Shown: in pieces, positions 32,618 through 41,308 of the stretch
Layout: each line of letters opens with the position of its first letter
Numbering within the stretch: the first letter of the stretch is position 1
DNA from: Treponema sp.
GTDB lineage: Bacteria > Spirochaetota > Spirochaetia > Treponematales > Treponemataceae
Assembly (NCBI GenBank): GCA_024402505.1
Contig: JAKSTP010000004.1
Coordinates: forward strand, 25,593-89,592
Length of the DNA stretch: 64,000 bases
Direction of reading: 5' to 3'
The notes under the pieces: generated by a model
Seen by the model: only the letters and a program-made list of their open reading frames with translations
What the model was told of the DNA's origin: nothing
The model's database searches: none
Position numbers and translations under genes: made by a program

Positions 32618-33052
32618 ATGGATCAGACTTTATATACTGTAAAAACACCGTTCAAAGTAGAGTTTTTCGATGTAGACTCCATGCAGATTGCGTGGCACGG
32701 TAACTATGTAAAATACATGGAAATCGGGCGATGCGCTCTTCTGGACAAGATTGGTTATGGTTATAAAGAAATGGTAAAAGACGGCTATGTTTTTCCGGTA
32801 ACAACAATCAACCTGAAATTCATACGATCCCTGCACTTCGGCGAAACTGCAACTATCGAAACAAGTCTCATTGAATACGAAAACCGGCTAAAAATCAAAT
32901 ACGTTATTTACACTGAAGACGGTCAGGTTGCCAATAAAGCAGAAAGCACCCAGATGTGTGTACGGGCCTCTGACAATGAATCACTTTTTGAATGTCCGCC
33001 TCTTTTGATTGAAAGAGTTGAAAAGCTGATTGGCACTGGACGCCGGCAGTAA
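32618..33052 (+). CDS. Hotdog acyl-ACP/acyl-CoA thioesterase (YbgC/FadM type)
   Basis: 144 residues. VEFFDVDSMQIAWHGNYVKYMEIGR is the 4HBT active-site segment, with Asp in DVDSMQIAWHGNY. It would release the finished chain from the ACP or edit stalled intermediates. Aryl-polyene and flexirubin-type loci regularly carry one such thioesterase. It lies 22 nt after the dehydratase. No Shine-Dalgarno site is obvious; a weak TAACTT box sits 6 nt before the ATG but in an operon this may be chance. Confidence 0.85.
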   Translation: MDQTLYTVKTPFKVEFFDVDSMQIAWHGNYVKYMEIGRCALLDKIGYGYKEMVKDGYVFPVTTINLKFIRSLHFGETATIETSLIEYENRLKIKYVIYTEDGQVANKAESTQMCVRASDNESLFECPPLLIERVEKLIGTGRRQ

Positions 33053-33079
33053 AAATGTAAGTACGTTACGGAGAAAAAA

Positions 33080-33709
33080 ATGAAAAAATTAATTTTGACA
33101 GCACTTGTTTTATTGAGCACCATCTGTTTAAGCGCCCAGGCACTTACCCTGGAAACCGTTTGTGGAAAACTTGCCGAACATCCTCACACAACAGGCCTTT
33201 TTGATCAGACAAAATCGGTTACATCAAAAGGAAAAACCCGCAGCCTTAAATCAAGCGGAACCTACATTTTTAGTGTTGAAGGCGTAATGTGGAAAACACT
33301 TAAACCTTTCCCATCAAGTCTTATTGTTACAAAAACCCAGATGATTCAGGGCGCCGCCGATGGCACTGAAACTGCCATGGACATGAGCACTAACGAAACT
33401 TTCTCCAGCATTGCAAACACACTTCTGGCCATCTTTTCTTGTGACCTTACTCTTTTGAACGAAAGTTTCAACGTTGATTTTACGGACAACAAAAACGGAA
33501 CCTACGCCATGCTTCTTTCACCAAAAAGTTCTTCCATTGCCAATGTAATGAAATCAATCCTCATTGAAGGAAAATGCGCCGCTGAAGCAACAATGGAATC
33601 AATCACAATTACAGAACTTTCTGAAAATACTATTAATTACACCTTCTCTGAACAGAAATATCCTAAGGAGCTGTCGGCTGATGACAAAACTTTCTTCCGT
33701 GTTCGCTAA
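33080..33709 (+). CDS. LolA-like outer-membrane lipoprotein carrier of the acyl cluster
   Basis: 209 residues. A signal peptide (ILTALVLLSTICLSAQA) leads a LolA-type half-barrel: FDQTKSVTSKGKTRSLKSSGTYIF followed by VMWKTLKPFPSSLIVTK matches the family's N-terminal strands. LolA carries a lipophilic cargo across the periplasm. In aryl-polyene clusters a LolA-like protein and an MMPL exporter are encoded side by side, exactly as here, so it probably takes the lipid product from the exporter at 33681. It overlaps that gene by 29 nt. Sequence is unlike the other LolA-like protein at 22054. Confidence 0.85.
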   Translation: MKKLILTALVLLSTICLSAQALTLETVCGKLAEHPHTTGLFDQTKSVTSKGKTRSLKSSGTYIFSVEGVMWKTLKPFPSSLIVTKTQMIQGAADGTETAMDMSTNETFSSIANTLLAIFSCDLTLLNESFNVDFTDNKNGTYAMLLSPKSSSIANVMKSILIEGKCAAEATMESITITELSENTINYTFSEQKYPKELSADDKTFFRVR

Positions 33710-36083
33710 ACTAAAACTCAAAATGCACAACAGGCAGTTTCTGGCACTGTGGTTTATTTTCCACGGGGCCATTCTTGCTATGTTCAGCATTACTTTTATA
33801 TGCAAACGGGGAAACTTGTTTATTGACGCCGACCTTATGAATATGCTGCCGGGTTCTTTTGATGAACCTGCCCTGGCCGAATCAAACAGCCTTGTTGCCG
33901 ACTTTATAAGCAGTTGTCTTTATATCATGCCGGTAAACAAAGATTTTGAAAAAGCCAAGGAAACAGCCGCCTATATTTACGAACATCTTAAAGACAGCGA
34001 AAACTTTACTTCCTTCATTTACAATGTTGATGTGTCCAGCCTGGACAACACGGTAGAAGATTTTCTTTTAAAATACCGATGGAATCTCCTTGATGAAGAA
34101 ACCTCAACTGAAATTCTTAACGGAGGCGATCAGGCCTTTGCCGAAAACGCACTTGCCAAGGCTTACGGCGCCTTCAACATGACTTCTTTGGAAACACTGG
34201 ACCAGGATCCTTTCCTTATTCAGGACCACGCCATGAACAAATACCTTACAATGCTTCAGCAGTCTGGAACCAGCATGAGCATTAAAGACGGTGTTCTTGC
34301 CGCTGAATACAACGGTTACTGGTATGTTTTGATTCAGGGCAGTTTGAGCAAACAGGGTGCGGCCCTTGCCAGCAAAAACAACGCCGTTACCGAAATCTAC
34401 GGTCTGTGCAATCCTCTTGAAGATGATTCCACACGCATTGTTTACGCCGGAATCCCTTTCCAGAGCCACAAAAACTCCCTGGACGCCGCCATTGAAATTA
34501 AGGTTATTTCTGCCATTTCTCTGATTGCCGTTATCATCATTCTGTTCCTGGTGTTCCGTTCACCAGTTCCTATTGCTTTTTCGGTTCTTTCAATCGGAGT
34601 TTCTTTGGGAACAGGAATTGCCGCAACTCTTGCCGTTTTTGGTAAACTTCACATTCTTACATTGATTTTTGGAACCTCACTTATTGGTTCTTGTATCGAC
34701 TACAGCCTTCATTACTTCGTTAACTGGAAAGCCAACACAGACATGGCCAACGGAAGCGAGATCAGAAGTCACCTTATAAAAGGTCTCCTCCTTTCGGTAA
34801 TCAGTACAATCTTGTGTTACGTTGTAATGATGTTCACTCCATATAATCTGATTAAACAGATGGGTCTTTTCTCAATTGCAGGACTGGCCAGCTCTTTCCT
34901 TACAACAGTTGCCATCTATCCATATATCAAGATGCCTGTAAAAGACCGAAAAATCCGTCTCACAAAACTAATGGAAAAGCCTGACTGGTGGAACAAAAAA
35001 CTTATTGGCCGCATTGTAGTTGCCCTTTTCTTTGTACTTCCAAGCCTTCTGGTTCTTTTCCTTCATAAAAATGCCAGCATCTATAACCGACTGGACAATC
35101 TTTACACCGTAGAAGGCCGCATTCTTGATGATGAAACCGAGTTCCGCACCGTAGTTCGTTTCCAGCCCTTCGGTTGGTTTATTGTTCAGGGTGATACAGC
35201 AGAAGAAACTCTGGAACGTGAAGAAGCTCTTAAAAAACGTCTTGATGAATACCGTAATGCAAATGGTGAAAAAATAGTTTACTTGAGCACAAGTACCTTC
35301 ATTCCTTCTGAAAAAACTCAGCGCCTTTCTAAGGAAGCCAGCGCTAAACTTCTGGAAAATGCCGACATTCAGATGGAATACCTTGGTTATGATCCTGAAG
35401 ACGCCGAACTTTTGATCCAGCAGTTTGAATCTACAAAAAATGATTTCATCGCTATTGAAGGCGAAAACGTTCCTGATTACGTGCAGAAGGCCTTTGGCTA
35501 TATCTGGGCAGGTGAAATCAACGGAAAATACTATTCACTGGTTGTGCCAACCTTCGAAAACAATCCTATGGGATTCCGGGAAATTGCAGAATTCGACGAC
35601 AATGTTTTCTTTGCCCACGAAATTACCGACGTAAGCGAAAACCTGGACCGCCTTACACGTCTGATCCTTTACTTCCTTATTGGGGCTTTCGTTGCACTTT
35701 TTGGCATGCTGATTTTTGTTTACAAACCAAAACACGCCTTAAAAATCATTTCCATTCCTTTCCTCATTATTCTGCTGGTTTACGCCATTTTCTCTGTGGC
35801 CAAAATCCACCTGGAATTCTTCTCAATTATCGGTGTAATTCTGGTGCTTGGACTTGGCCTGGACTACATTATCTACATGATAGAAAATGAAAACCGTTCC
35901 AAAGAACTGGATCAAACTCAGACACTGGAACCTTTTGCCATCCTTTTGTCCTTTGTTACAACTGCCATTTCCTTTGGGGCCCTTGCCTTCAGTAATTTCG
36001 TTCCGGTTCATATGATCGGACTTTCAATCTTTATTGGACTCACTACTGCCTACTTTGGAAGTTTCTTCTACGACAGAAGTTAG
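33681..36083 (+). CDS. MMPL/RND-family lipid exporter
   Basis: 800 residues with the two-fold RND layout: a membrane helix at the N-terminus (LALWFIFHGAILAMFSI), a periplasmic loop of ~250 residues, five helices, a second periplasmic loop, and five more helices ending HMIGLSIFIGLTTAYFGSFF. Sequence such as FGTSLIGSCIDYSLHYFVNW and GLGLDYIIYMIENE is the MMPL/RND core with the expected D-Y pairs for proton coupling. It exports a lipid or polyene product from the inner membrane. The frame extends back to 33564, but ATG 33681 with AAGGAG upstream is chosen; it overlaps the LolA-like gene by 29 nt. Confidence 0.9.
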   Translation: MTKLSSVFAKLKLKMHNRQFLALWFIFHGAILAMFSITFICKRGNLFIDADLMNMLPGSFDEPALAESNSLVADFISSCLYIMPVNKDFEKAKETAAYIYEHLKDSENFTSFIYNVDVSSLDNTVEDFLLKYRWNLLDEETSTEILNGGDQAFAENALAKAYGAFNMTSLETLDQDPFLIQDHAMNKYLTMLQQSGTSMSIKDGVLAAEYNGYWYVLIQGSLSKQGAALASKNNAVTEIYGLCNPLEDDSTRIVYAGIPFQSHKNSLDAAIEIKVISAISLIAVIIILFLVFRSPVPIAFSVLSIGVSLGTGIAATLAVFGKLHILTLIFGTSLIGSCIDYSLHYFVNWKANTDMANGSEIRSHLIKGLLLSVISTILCYVVMMFTPYNLIKQMGLFSIAGLASSFLTTVAIYPYIKMPVKDRKIRLTKLMEKPDWWNKKLIGRIVVALFFVLPSLLVLFLHKNASIYNRLDNLYTVEGRILDDETEFRTVVRFQPFGWFIVQGDTAEETLEREEALKKRLDEYRNANGEKIVYLSTSTFIPSEKTQRLSKEASAKLLENADIQMEYLGYDPEDAELLIQQFESTKNDFIAIEGENVPDYVQKAFGYIWAGEINGKYYSLVVPTFENNPMGFREIAEFDDNVFFAHEITDVSENLDRLTRLILYFLIGAFVALFGMLIFVYKPKHALKIISIPFLIILLVYAIFSVAKIHLEFFSIIGVILVLGLGLDYIIYMIENENRSKELDQTQTLEPFAILLSFVTTAISFGALAFSNFVPVHMIGLSIFIGLTTAYFGSFFYDRS

Positions 36084-36115
36084 TTTCTGGTAAGATTGAT
36101 TCGGGAGATTTGCCT

Positions 36116-36685
36116 ATGAAAAAAAGTATCTTATTTGTTTTTGCCTTGATTTCTCTTCTTCTTGTTTCCTGCGCTTCACGGGGAGTTTCTGGAAATAATA
36201 TAAATGCCGTTTATGTTACAAACACTAAAAAGGTTCAGATTCTGCAGCCTGCATTTATGAATGGTGAAGTTGATGGTCAGCAGTATTTGAGCATGACTTT
36301 CGGCGACCAGAGTTTCAATCTTTTGGCCTACGTTTTTGCTGATGAAACTTCCATCGACATCCAGCTTTTCAACGATTTTGGAGCAGGCATGGGAAATCTT
36401 TATTTTGATGGATTTGAATGTTCCGTAGATTCTGCCCTTTTCCCTTCAAACCTTAAACCTGAGTACATCATCTGTGACTTGCAGAACGCCTGGTACAATT
36501 TTGATGCACTTAAAAATAATTACGCCGCTTCAAAACTTACTTTTACCGCTGAACAAACAGCTGATGGTGAAGTTCGAAAAGTTATGAGCGGAAACAAACT
36601 TATCGAAAAAATTGAGATTACCAGCGATCATATCCGTATTACAAACTATCTTAGAAAATACGAATATAACATCGTAAACGAGTAA
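36116..36685 (+). CDS. Lipoprotein of the acyl cluster (DUF3261-like by position)
   Basis: 189 residues. Signal peptide with lipobox LLVSC (Cys19) predicts a membrane-anchored periplasmic or outer-membrane lipoprotein. The body is beta-rich and ends KIEITSDHIRITNYLRKYEY. I do not recognise the family from sequence alone. Aryl-polyene clusters carry a DUF3261 lipoprotein at this position, after the LolA-MMPL pair, and this may be its counterpart. The start ATG 36116 (GGGAG 8 nt upstream) is preferred over the in-frame TTG at 36110. Confidence 0.7.
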   Translation: MKKSILFVFALISLLLVSCASRGVSGNNINAVYVTNTKKVQILQPAFMNGEVDGQQYLSMTFGDQSFNLLAYVFADETSIDIQLFNDFGAGMGNLYFDGFECSVDSALFPSNLKPEYIICDLQNAWYNFDALKNNYAASKLTFTAEQTADGEVRKVMSGNKLIEKIEITSDHIRITNYLRKYEYNIVNE

Positions 36686-36701
36686 ATATTTGGAGTATAA
36701 A

Positions 36702-37199
36702 ATGGATAAAGTATGTACAATTCCACAGTTTATTGATCACGACGACCTTATCTGGATGCTGCCTCACAAAGGGAAAATGTTCCTTCTTTCAAGAGTAACT
36801 CAGCATGACGGTGCAAACCACACTATTACCAGTGAATACGATATTACAAAAGACTGTATTTTCTATGAAGAAGAAGCCGACGGTGTTCCAACATGGGCCG
36901 GTTTTGAATTCATGGCACAGGGCATTTCCGCACTTACCGGTATTACCAACAAAGAAAAAGGCCGTGATCCACTTCCTGGATTTATCCTTAGCGTTATGGA
37001 ATTCAATGCAAATGTTGGTTACCTTAAAAACAACACCACAATTCAGATGAAGATTGCAGAAGACTACCGGGAAGAAGAAACTCACATCTACCGTTACATC
37101 TGCTCACTTTATGCCCGCGTTGGTGATGAAACTCCAGCCGCCACTGCAAAAATCACTGTAATGGAAACTGAAGATATTCACGCACTTTTTAAGGACTAA
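36702..37199 (+). CDS. ApeP-like 3-hydroxyacyl-ACP dehydratase
   Basis: 165 residues. It opens FIDHDDLIWMLPHKGKMFLLSRV and continues WAGFEFMAQGISALTGI, the hotdog signature of the ApeP-type dehydratase family, in which the usual catalytic pattern is modified and activity depends on the ApeI partner. Together with 32236 it would make the enoyl-ACP of each elongation cycle, leaving double bonds unreduced. TGGAG lies 6 nt before ATG 36702, so the upstream in-frame TTG at 36690 is rejected. The fabG-like gene follows after 49 nt. Confidence 0.85.
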   Translation: MDKVCTIPQFIDHDDLIWMLPHKGKMFLLSRVTQHDGANHTITSEYDITKDCIFYEEEADGVPTWAGFEFMAQGISALTGITNKEKGRDPLPGFILSVMEFNANVGYLKNNTTIQMKIAEDYREEETHIYRYICSLYARVGDETPAATAKITVMETEDIHALFKD

Positions 37200-37248
37200 A
37201 CAAAGCCTTCTTTTTGAACTATAATTTATTAATATTTTGGAGAATTAA

Positions 37249-37992
37249 ATGAACGAAGACAAAAAAGTACTTGTAACCGGAGCTTCTGGTGGAATTGGAC
37301 GTGCTATTGCCGTAGATGCTGCAAAAGCCGGATATTATGTTATCTGTCACTATAATGGAAGCAAAGCAAAAGCTGAAGAAACACTTAAAATGATTACCGA
37401 TAACGGTGGACAGGGAGAACTTATTCAGTTCAACGTAGCCGACCGTGAAGACTGCAAAGCAAAACTCGATGAAATGACCGCAAAACACGGCACTTTATGG
37501 GGAGTTGTAAACAATGCAGGTATTACCCGGGACAACACTTTCGTTGCTCTTAGCGGCGATGACTGGGATAACGTTATCCACACAAACCTGGACAGTTTCT
37601 ACAATGTTCTGAGCCCACTGGTAATGAGCATGGCCAGCCGCAAAAACAAACGTGGTGGACGCATCATCACTATTTCATCAATTTCCGGAGTTGATGGAAA
37701 CCGCGGACAGACAAACTATTCTGCATCAAAAGCCGGTATTATTGGTGCTACAAAAGCTCTTGCCGTTGAACTTGCAGGCCGTGGAGTTACAGTAAACTGC
37801 ATTGCTCCTGGTGTTATTGAAACTGAAATGACAAAAGCTATTGATCCTGCCGTTTATGAAATGATTATGGGAACAATCCCTATGAAACGAGCCGGAAAAC
37901 CAGAAGAAATTGGCGCACTTGCAACCTTCCTTCTTTCTGAAGGTGCTGCTTATATTACACGACAGGTTATTGAAGTAGACGGCGGAATGTAA
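37249..37992 (+). CDS. 3-oxoacyl-ACP reductase (FabG/ApeQ-like SDR)
   Basis: 247 residues, classic short-chain dehydrogenase. The cofactor site is TGASGGIGRAIA, followed by NNAG (NNAGITRDN), and the catalytic set is Ser in ISSISGV, Tyr-x-x-x-Lys in TNYSASKAG. The C-terminal VIEVDGGM is the usual FabG end. It reduces 3-oxoacyl-ACP to 3-hydroxyacyl-ACP with NADPH. With the two dehydratases and ACP, it completes the tailoring part of an elongation cycle; the ketosynthase and enoyl reductase are missing from the window. TTTGGAG precedes the ATG, and a TATAAT at 37220-37225 suggests an additional internal promoter. Confidence 0.92.
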   Translation: MNEDKKVLVTGASGGIGRAIAVDAAKAGYYVICHYNGSKAKAEETLKMITDNGGQGELIQFNVADREDCKAKLDEMTAKHGTLWGVVNNAGITRDNTFVALSGDDWDNVIHTNLDSFYNVLSPLVMSMASRKNKRGGRIITISSISGVDGNRGQTNYSASKAGIIGATKALAVELAGRGVTVNCIAPGVIETEMTKAIDPAVYEMIMGTIPMKRAGKPEEIGALATFLLSEGAAYITRQVIEVDGGM

Positions 37993-37994
37993 TC

Positions 37995-39578
37995 ATGAGT
38001 TTCCTGCAGACTATTACCAATCTTTTTGAATCAATTTTCAAGCGTAACTCTCCTGATGCCCAGAAAAAACAGGTGGTAAAAAAGATGGAAGCTACGCTGA
38101 AAATGTATACTCCTGTGCTGTACAAAAATGGTAATCTTCTGCCAAACTTTGGAGAAGCAGTTTTCCAGCTTTACAAAAACGTTCGTCCTTTGGATGACCT
38201 TTTCATGGTAACCGTTTCTTCCAATAATATTCCGCGAAAAAAAAGATTCGAAGCACAGCTCCTTATGACAGGTTACAGTCCAAGTGATCAGGAGCTGGTA
38301 GAATCTCTTTCATACGAAAACCGAAAAGCTCAGGTTATGGAAGAAGGGGGCGGTTCCCGTGTTTATGAAAGCCAGCGAAAAGTTCTGGAACAGGTTATTC
38401 GGGCTTTAAATTCTGAAGCTTTTAAGAACATGGACCGTGAAATTCTGGAGCTCCGTCAGTTTGTTGATTTCTGTCACTTCAACTTTCTGCCAATCCTCCA
38501 GGTTTTTGACAATAACTTTGAAGCCGCAAATCCTTCTTATAAACCTAACTACCGTGAAGTACCGGTAGAAAAAATGGTAAACGCCCTCGAAGACCTTTAC
38601 TTCCAGATGAGCAGTTTCCATCTTACAAACGCACATGCCAACGCTGTAGTCGCCCTTGCCCAGATTTTAAGTAACGGCAATCTTTCCGATCAGAAAGCAG
38701 AGGGCTATATTTCCAATATCCGTAAAATTTCCTACGTTCTTAAACGCATTCTTACACCGGAACACCTTAAAGCCATTATTCAGATTGCTAAACGAGACCT
38801 TCAGTATGATCCAAGAAGCGCTACAATTTCAGGTTCTCCCCGATCAGAATTTGCTACCCTTTTGCAGGAGCATTTTAAGGCCGATGAACAGCGAATCAAA
38901 ACCGAATTCCAGGATGCCCGCATTGAAGAAGAACTTGCAAATCTTTTTGGTGGAAATCCACTGTCCGAGGTGCTTCACTACGATTCTCAGGCCAATGCAA
39001 TTGTTCAGGCAAATACATCACTTTCCTTCATGTGGATCCTTCCAATGAAAATCCTGAAGAACTTTTTCCAGATGTACATTACCGACAATATCAAAACTCT
39101 TTTGAATGACCTTGTAATTGAAGGTTTCTTTTCAAATCAGAATTATAAATCAAACTTTTCATCAACAGTTTTCAGTGCATTAAGCGGAATGGAAACAATT
39201 GAAGAATTTGAACAGTCCTTTACTTCAGGCCAGAAAAACAGTATTGCGGTTCTTGAAAGCTACGTAAAAGACAGTGCAAAAGATCAGACTTTCTACAAAA
39301 AGCTGGTTTCTATGGTAAATGAAATCAACGCCGAAGCAAAAAAGATTATTCAGGACGAAACTTCAAATCTTTATTCACTTTACAAGTGCCTGGGCGACAT
39401 TTTACAGGATGCTAAAAAACCTTCCAGCGAAATCATTGAAAACCTTAAGGTGCTTCTTATGTCATCCCGCAACAAAGATAATACTGCTTTCCTGGAACGC
39501 ACTTTCCCTACCTGGAAAATCTTCTTTGATATTATGAAAAACTATGCTATAATCAGTACAGGGGAAATTAACAACTAG
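37995..39578 (+). CDS. Uncharacterised spirochaetal cytoplasmic protein
   Basis: 527 residues, no signal peptide, no membrane helix, rich in predicted alpha helix. It opens MSFLQTITNLFESIFKRNSP and includes helical segments such as IRKISYVLKRILTPEHLKAI. I do not recognise catalytic motifs. It resembles in size and style a Spirochaetes-only family of unknown function (possibly DUF5312), but I cannot confirm this. It starts 2 nt after fabG and the GAF-GGDEF gene starts 1 nt after its stop, so it is cotranscribed with both and may link the fatty acid cluster to the signalling gene. Confidence 0.6.
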   Translation: MSFLQTITNLFESIFKRNSPDAQKKQVVKKMEATLKMYTPVLYKNGNLLPNFGEAVFQLYKNVRPLDDLFMVTVSSNNIPRKKRFEAQLLMTGYSPSDQELVESLSYENRKAQVMEEGGGSRVYESQRKVLEQVIRALNSEAFKNMDREILELRQFVDFCHFNFLPILQVFDNNFEAANPSYKPNYREVPVEKMVNALEDLYFQMSSFHLTNAHANAVVALAQILSNGNLSDQKAEGYISNIRKISYVLKRILTPEHLKAIIQIAKRDLQYDPRSATISGSPRSEFATLLQEHFKADEQRIKTEFQDARIEEELANLFGGNPLSEVLHYDSQANAIVQANTSLSFMWILPMKILKNFFQMYITDNIKTLLNDLVIEGFFSNQNYKSNFSSTVFSALSGMETIEEFEQSFTSGQKNSIAVLESYVKDSAKDQTFYKKLVSMVNEINAEAKKIIQDETSNLYSLYKCLGDILQDAKKPSSEIIENLKVLLMSSRNKDNTAFLERTFPTWKIFFDIMKNYAIISTGEINN

Positions 39579-39579
39579 A

Positions 39580-40686
39580 ATGAGTAATCAGATTACAACG
39601 CTTGCTCAGGAAAAAGACATTATTGAGCAGTCAATCCAGTATGAAAAACGTATCTATGACCTGGAACAGTTGCTGGATATTGCTAAATCCTTCTGTTCAA
39701 CTCTAAACTTCTCACCTTTGCTGGAATCAATCAGTTATATTTGTATGGCTCAGATGCATGTTCTTGGTGCCGAAATTTTTGTACGTGATCTTATTTCCAG
39801 CGACTCATTTACCCTTGAAACAGCTACAACCGAACGAAAATCTCCTGAAATGCGCATTATGGGGGAATCTCCACTTATTTACGCTCTTCTGGAAGAACAG
39901 ACTCCAGTTACAATGGAATATCTTCGGGAACGGGTTGGTCCTTGCCAGGCACTGGATGTTCTTTCAAAATTTGATCCAAGCCTTGTAGTTCCACTTATTC
40001 AGAACAATCACCTGAACGGAATCCTGCTGCTTTTGGAACGCATTGCCATTGAAAACGATGTTTCCTACACTGATTACGAAAAAACTCAGATTATGAACAT
40101 TGCATCTTTGGCTTCTGTAGCCATCAACAATGCTTCCCTTCTGGAAAAATCTTCTACCGACATGATGACCCACCTTAAGCTGAAATATTTCTTCTTCAAT
40201 CAGCTTACCGAAAAAATTGACTACGCTACTACACAGAATAAAAACCTTGCCATCCTTATGTTCGACATCGACTTCTTCAAAAAGTTCAACGATACTTACG
40301 GACATGATTGCGGTGACTTTGTTCTTATTTCTGTAGCAAACCTTATAAAATCCAGCCTCCGGGACAACGACATTGCTGCCCGTTATGGTGGTGAAGAATT
40401 TACCGTACTTTTGTCCGATACTAATAAAGAAGAAGCATATCTTGTAGCAGAACGAATTCGTTCAACAATTGAAAAATACGATTTCCGTTACAAAGACTTG
40501 CATCTTCATGTTACTATTTCCGGCGGTATCTCAGTTTTCGATATTGTAGACAATCCGGTTTCATCTCCAAAGAACCTTGTAAATCAGGCCGACATGGGAC
40601 TTTACATGTCAAAACGCAACGGAAGAAACCAGATTACTTATTTCGATCCTTTTGATACAACCGAAACTCTTGTTTCTGATGAGTAA
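39580..40686 (+). CDS. GAF-GGDEF diguanylate cyclase
   Basis: 368 residues. An N-terminal coiled region leads into a GAF-like sensory domain (about 30-190) and a C-terminal GGDEF domain with an intact active site RYGGEEF (268-274). An RDND motif at 261-264 matches the RxxD allosteric inhibitory site, five residues before the active site. LMFDIDFFKKFNDTYGHDCGD supplies the metal-binding Asp. It should make c-di-GMP from two GTP in the cytoplasm with product inhibition. It is the only intact cyclase in the window, while two EAL proteins lie at 3619 and 44185. Overlaps the rhomboid gene by 8 nt. Confidence 0.94.
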   Translation: MSNQITTLAQEKDIIEQSIQYEKRIYDLEQLLDIAKSFCSTLNFSPLLESISYICMAQMHVLGAEIFVRDLISSDSFTLETATTERKSPEMRIMGESPLIYALLEEQTPVTMEYLRERVGPCQALDVLSKFDPSLVVPLIQNNHLNGILLLLERIAIENDVSYTDYEKTQIMNIASLASVAINNASLLEKSSTDMMTHLKLKYFFFNQLTEKIDYATTQNKNLAILMFDIDFFKKFNDTYGHDCGDFVLISVANLIKSSLRDNDIAARYGGEEFTVLLSDTNKEEAYLVAERIRSTIEKYDFRYKDLHLHVTISGGISVFDIVDNPVSSPKNLVNQADMGLYMSKRNGRNQITYFDPFDTTETLVSDE

Positions 40687-41308
40687 TTTACTTAGAAAAC
40701 CATTCAAATACACTTACAAAAACGCAACTCTCATTCTCATTTTTATAAACATTGCAGTATTTTTTTTCACCTCGTATTTTGCCGAATTGCCGTACTATCT
40801 GGCTATGAATCCCATTTTTGTAATCCGTGGTCATTACTATTTTCAGTTTATTACTTACATGTTTGTTCACGGAAACTGGCAGCATCTTTTCTTCAATATG
40901 CTTGGTCTCCTTGTTTTCGGCCTTAATCTGGAAAGAGGTCTTGGCAGCAAGGAATTTCTCTGCCTTTATCTTGTAACAGGATTTTTAAGCGGACTTTTTT
41001 CCTTTATAACCTATTATTTTACAAATCAGCCAATGGTGTTCCTGATGGGAGCCAGCGGTGCACTTTACGCCATTCTTTTTACTTACGCAGTTTTCTTCCC
41101 AAGATCAATTATCTACATCTGGGGAATACTTCCTGTTCCTGCCCCTATACTGGTTTTGGTTTATGCAATTATTGAAGCAGGATCACAGTTTTTGGGCCGG
41201 GGAGGAAACGTTGCTCACATGGCCCACCTTTACGGATTTTTGGGAGCCTGGCTTTACATTAGAATCCGCATGGGCATTAAGCCATTAAAAGTGTGGAGAG
41301 GAAGATGA
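40679..41308 (+). CDS. Rhomboid-family intramembrane serine protease
   Basis: 209 residues, six membrane helices. The catalytic dyad is visible: Ser126 in GASGALYA and His183 in HMAHLYGFLGAW. The L1-loop region HYYFQFITYMFVHGNWQHLFFNMLGL carries the family's conserved His and Asn (oxyanion) residues. It cuts single-span membrane proteins within or near the membrane; substrates are unknown. The frame extends back to 40652 but ATG 40679 is the natural start, inside the end of the cyclase gene. Its stop overlaps the next ATG (ATGA). Confidence 0.92.
   Translation: MSNLLRKPFKYTYKNATLILIFINIAVFFFTSYFAELPYYLAMNPIFVIRGHYYFQFITYMFVHGNWQHLFFNMLGLLVFGLNLERGLGSKEFLCLYLVTGFLSGLFSFITYYFTNQPMVFLMGASGALYAILFTYAVFFPRSIIYIWGILPVPAPILVLVYAIIEAGSQFLGRGGNVAHMAHLYGFLGAWLYIRIRMGIKPLKVWRGR

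Noticed and set aside
33564..33680. Longer N-terminus for the MMPL exporter
   Set aside because: It would overlap most of the end of the LolA-like gene; ATG 33681 has a good ribosome site and begins the first membrane helix.
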